From: an uncultured bacterium
Lineage (GTDB): Bacteria > Krumholzibacteriota > Krumholzibacteriia > LZORAL124-64-63
Direction of reading: 5' to 3'
Assembly: GCA_903859215.1 (NCBI GenBank)
Contig: CAIOLW010000011.1
Coordinates: 1 to 48,874 of the forward strand
DNA: 48,874 bases
Under the pieces are notes generated by a model. That model saw only the letters and a list, made by a program, of their open reading frames with translations, was not told where the DNA came from and ran no database searches. Both the position numbers and the translations under genes were made by a program. Each line of letters opens with the position of its first letter. The first letter of the stretch is position 1. Shown here piece after piece: positions 46,767 through 48,874 of this stretch.

Positions 46767-46860
46767 TCCCGGGAACGAATCGGGCCGGGACGATGGCATC
46801 GTGGACGGGGTGCCGGCGCAGGACGTCGCGAGCGGTTCGCGGTGGCTGCGTCCCGGCCCG
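46767..46860. other. Structured noncoding element with mutually exclusive stems
   Basis: A 12-bp perfect inverted repeat (46781-46792 with 46849-46860) encloses 56 nt that contain the smaller hairpin CGCGA-GCGGT-TCGCG. The left arm can instead pair with TCCCGG at 46767-46772. It starts 7 bp after the stop of the Tat epimerase gene. No U-run follows, so it may be a 3' structure or a small RNA rather than a plain terminator. Confidence 0.45.
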
Positions 46861-47120
46861 TCTTGCGACCCTTAATACTAATGCGACGGGGAAGGCACAG
46901 TTTTCGGCTACGAAATTTGATTGGTATTTATTTAACGGCATCTGATCGCCACCCCCCTCCATCGCTGCCCGAACGCGCCATAGTCTTGTGCATCATGTTT
47001 CAAATTGGCACAGACTTGCCGAAATACAGGCTCGGAATCGCCATTTTATATGCGATAACTGCCTAGGAAATCATCGGATAGCGTGTTTGTCTAATTCCTG
47101 TGACAATTCAGCGGCTTCAC

Positions 47121-47150
47121 TTGAATTTGCACGTGCGTGATCGCTACACT
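47121..47150 (+). promoter_or_regulatory. Promoter of the right-edge secreted protein
   Basis: TTGAAT (47121-47126), an 18-bp spacer and TACACT (47145-47150). The start would be near 47157, leaving a leader of about 335 nt before the ATG. Confidence 0.5.
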
Positions 47151-47237
47151 AGCTGCGGCGGAATTTTTTGTGATGCAATCGTGATTTTTGCTGGTTGCGC
47201 GGGGCCCGGCGGCCAGCGCCCGGTTCAAAACTCCGCC

Positions 47238-47259
47238 GATATCAAAGGGATTTGATATC
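47238..47259. promoter_or_regulatory. Perfect 9-4-9 hairpin/operator in the long leader
   Basis: GATATCAAA-GGGA-TTTGATATC is a perfect dyad about 80 nt after the predicted transcription start. It could be an operator or an RNA hairpin with a GGGA tetraloop. Confidence 0.6.
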
Positions 47260-47493
47260 ACGAATCACGCACGGATGCGTAACCGGAAGTGAAGACAACA
47301 TCCATCCCCTGGGAACGGCAGCATCGACGATCAACGGGACGGACTTCGCCTCCTGGGAAATCCCATCCGCACGGGTAAGGCCCAGCCTCGGCCTGCTCAC
47401 CCCCCCTGCGGCCGCCAACCTCCTCACCTCGCTGTTTGGCGTCCGGGGCAACATCCCCGCCCGTCAGCCCGCAACCACCAGCAGGAGCAACAC

Positions 47494-48874
47494 ATGAAGC
47501 GCTTTTCGGCTCTCCTCCTGATGAGCCTCCTCATCAGCCTCGGTTCCGCACAGGCGGCAACCATCAACGCGACGGCCACGCCGGCCGGCTCGTACTTCCT
47601 TGAAGGCACACAGGCCATTGGCGTGGACGGCGACGCCGCCCCCGGGTTCGGGGTCGGCTCGATCAAGGCTCCGAATGCCTACTCGCGCTACATGCTCGAC
47701 CCCGAGGTGGCCTTCGGCCATCCGGTCACCGTGGGCAGCCTGTCCCGCATCAGCTTCCTGACCAAGAAGGGGACCCTGCACACGGTCAGCCAGACGGATT
47801 GGTTCCTGTACATGTACACGGACCCGTTCGTGGGCGGCCATTCGAGTTGGTACGGCCACCGTATCAACGCAGAGCCCTACTTCTCACAGAATCTGGTCGA
47901 GACGGCCGGCGCCTGGAACCAGTGGACGTCCAGCTCCGGCGCCAACAACCGCCTGCGGTTCTACGATGCGTCGCCTCCGGCGAACTCTGCGGGCACCTAC
48001 ACCGACGGCTTCCTGTCGGACATCGCGAACAGCGCTCACTACTCCGCCCAGACCATCCTGATGATGGGCCTGTCCGTCCCCACCACCGGGGCCGCCAGCT
48101 TCAGCGGCCAGGTCGACGGCCTGATCATTGAACTCACGAGCGGCGAGATCCTGCGGGTGGACTTCGAGTCCGGCCACGCCGGCACCGTCGCCATGACCCC
48201 GGCCACCAGCGGCCCGATCAACTGCAGCCAGTCGCAGACGGTGACGGTCAACCTGACCAAGACCGCGGGCGTGGCGGACGTGTTCGGCTTCAACGCCGTG
48301 GTCCGGGCCGATGGCCCGATCACGTGGGGCCCGGTCACCAACCTGGCGGCGTTCGGTGCGTCGACCCTGTTCTTCAGCTTCGACCAGGGTGACGGCTCGT
48401 ACGCCATTTCCGGGACGACCGTGGGCAGCCCGACGCATCCGATCAGTGGTGCGGGCACGACCCCGTTGTTCTCGATCCAGTACTCGCCGTCGGGCACCGG
48501 CACCGGGAACATCACCTTCGACAGCTTCACGCTGCGCGACCCCAGCAACGCGACGATCCCGTCGGTAGCCACCGGCGCGACCTTCTCGATCGACTGCGAC
48601 GCGCCTGCGGCCGTGACCGGCATCAGCGCGACGACCGGCCACAACAAGATCAACGTCGCCTGGAGCCACAGCGGCAGCGATGTCAATCACTACGAAGTGT
48701 ACGCCGGCCTGTGGCACGATGGTTCGCATGCCACGGCGTACCCGGAGTACGACGACATGGCCGCCGACGTGATCCCGTCGCGTCCGGCCTCCCGCGCGGC
48801 TGCCGCTGCCTCGGCCGATTGGGCCCTGGTCGCTTCGCCGGCCACCACCAGTTCGCTCCAGAGCTGGGCCGACA
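47494..48874 (+). CDS. Secreted cohesin-like / fibronectin-type III surface protein (partial, C-terminus off right edge)
   Basis: The frame opens at an ATG with AGGAG seven bases upstream and runs 460 codons to the right edge without a stop. The signal peptide is MKRFSALLLMSLLISLGSAQA. The first 220 mature residues are an unassigned beta-rich domain. A cohesin-like region follows (about 235-365: QTVTVNLTKTAGVADVFGFNAVV, TPLFSIQYSPSGTGTGNITF, FTLRD), then a fibronectin type III-like domain starting VTGISATTGHNKINVAWSHSGSDVNHYEVYAG. This order of domains is common in surface or S-layer-type proteins of deep FCB-related lineages. Whether it ends in a sorting domain like the proteases in this window cannot be seen. 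Confidence 0.82.
   Translation, partial: MKRFSALLLMSLLISLGSAQAATINATATPAGSYFLEGTQAIGVDGDAAPGFGVGSIKAPNAYSRYMLDPEVAFGHPVTVGSLSRISFLTKKGTLHTVSQTDWFLYMYTDPFVGGHSSWYGHRINAEPYFSQNLVETAGAWNQWTSSSGANNRLRFYDASPPANSAGTYTDGFLSDIANSAHYSAQTILMMGLSVPTTGAASFSGQVDGLIIELTSGEILRVDFESGHAGTVAMTPATSGPINCSQSQTVTVNLTKTAGVADVFGFNAVVRADGPITWGPVTNLAAFGASTLFFSFDQGDGSYAISGTTVGSPTHPISGAGTTPLFSIQYSPSGTGTGNITFDSFTLRDPSNATIPSVATGATFSIDCDAPAAVTGISATTGHNKINVAWSHSGSDVNHYEVYAGLWHDGSHATAYPEYDDMAADVIPSRPASRAAAAASADWALVASPATTSSLQSWAD

Larger units (their letters stand above)
46760..47493. other. Long intergenic region: structured element, AT-rich island and gene leader
   Basis: A 734-bp stretch without a credible gene. It holds a structured GC-rich element (46767-46860), an AT-rich island (about 46870-47190) containing a promoter (47121-47150) and an upstream TTGTC-N10-GACAA dyad (47087-47106), then a leader of about 335 nt with a strong hairpin (47238-47259). 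Short open frames here have no supported start or composition. Confidence 0.65.

Noticed and set aside
47157-47493. c-di-GMP (GEMM-type) or other known riboswitch in the long leader
   Set aside because: The CACGCAC stretch first recalled GEMM, but the conserved GGCAAACC and GAAA-tetraloop context are missing and no paired core could be drawn.
47195-47497. A 100-codon frame in the leader of the right-edge gene
   Set aside because: No ribosome-binding site, no signal or domain, and it would overlap the true start codon; composition is that of noncoding leader.

Overview
The window is a GC-rich (roughly 70%), gene-dense bacterial chromosome segment with about 37 protein genes and no recognisable rRNA, tRNA, CRISPR array, prophage or insertion sequence. 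Secreted proteins ending in a FlgD-like C-terminal sorting domain (14866-17388 and 30477-32246), a BNR/sortilin-type beta-propeller, a cohesin-like/fibronectin-type surface protein and a 19-heme cytochrome suggest a didermal lineage of the wider FCB neighbourhood (Krumholzibacteriota, Eiseniibacteriota or similar). That placement is inference from gene style; no marker gene here fixes it.

Layout. 1-3565 (-): an exported protein and a large BNR-repeat protein cut by the left edge. 3700-9290 (-): housekeeping genes tex, a CYTH protein, udk, hpt and guaB (nucleotide salvage and GMP synthesis). 9401-10897: a DUF4440-like lipoprotein diverging from a small secreted protein. 11084-14774 (+): a tight operon of thioesterase, SpoU methyltransferase, dGTPase and an unknown exported protein, with ATGA stop-start overlaps. 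14866-17388 (-): secreted trypsin-like protease. 17693-20911 (-): aconitase and a phosphodiesterase. 21057-22520 (+): PLP enzyme of unknown reaction. 22722-23567 (-): membrane-anchored unknown. 23777-25296 (+): a heme-oxygenase-like diiron protein and a DUF1579 protein. 25431-28256 (-): 19-heme cytochrome c fused to a cytochrome b. 28520-32246 (-): pseudouridine synthase, cyclase, DUF503 and an exported HExxH metalloprotease. 32420-35971 (+): MltF-like transglycosylase, likely barrel protein and TauE-type permease. 35991-39201 (-): PilT and an overlapping MshEN/receiver-like/DUF4388 protein. 39384-40779 (-): barrel protein and DUF1684 lipoprotein, diverging from 40911-45420 (+): multi-pass membrane protein, MscS channel and PilJ-type chemoreceptor. 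45605-46759 (+): Tat-exported epimerase-like protein. 47494 to the right edge (+): secreted cohesin-like/Fn3 protein behind a long leader.

Noncoding signals are unusually readable because they are AT-rich islands in a GC-rich background. Two promoters (udk, mltF-like) place the -10 box exactly 6 bp before the ATG, predicting leaderless mRNAs. A third has the same geometry and would give a short upstream reading frame. Several dyads sit on or near promoters. A 34-bp-arm inverted repeat separates the convergent DUF1579 and cytochrome genes.

The most novel-looking units are the PilT + MshEN/receiver-like/DUF4388 pair, the 19-heme cyt c-cyt b fusion, the diiron-oxidase-like protein, and the structured noncoding elements at 22569-22652, 25318-25413 and 46767-46860. 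No complete new defence or mobile system was found. All functional calls come from reading motifs; no database search was run.
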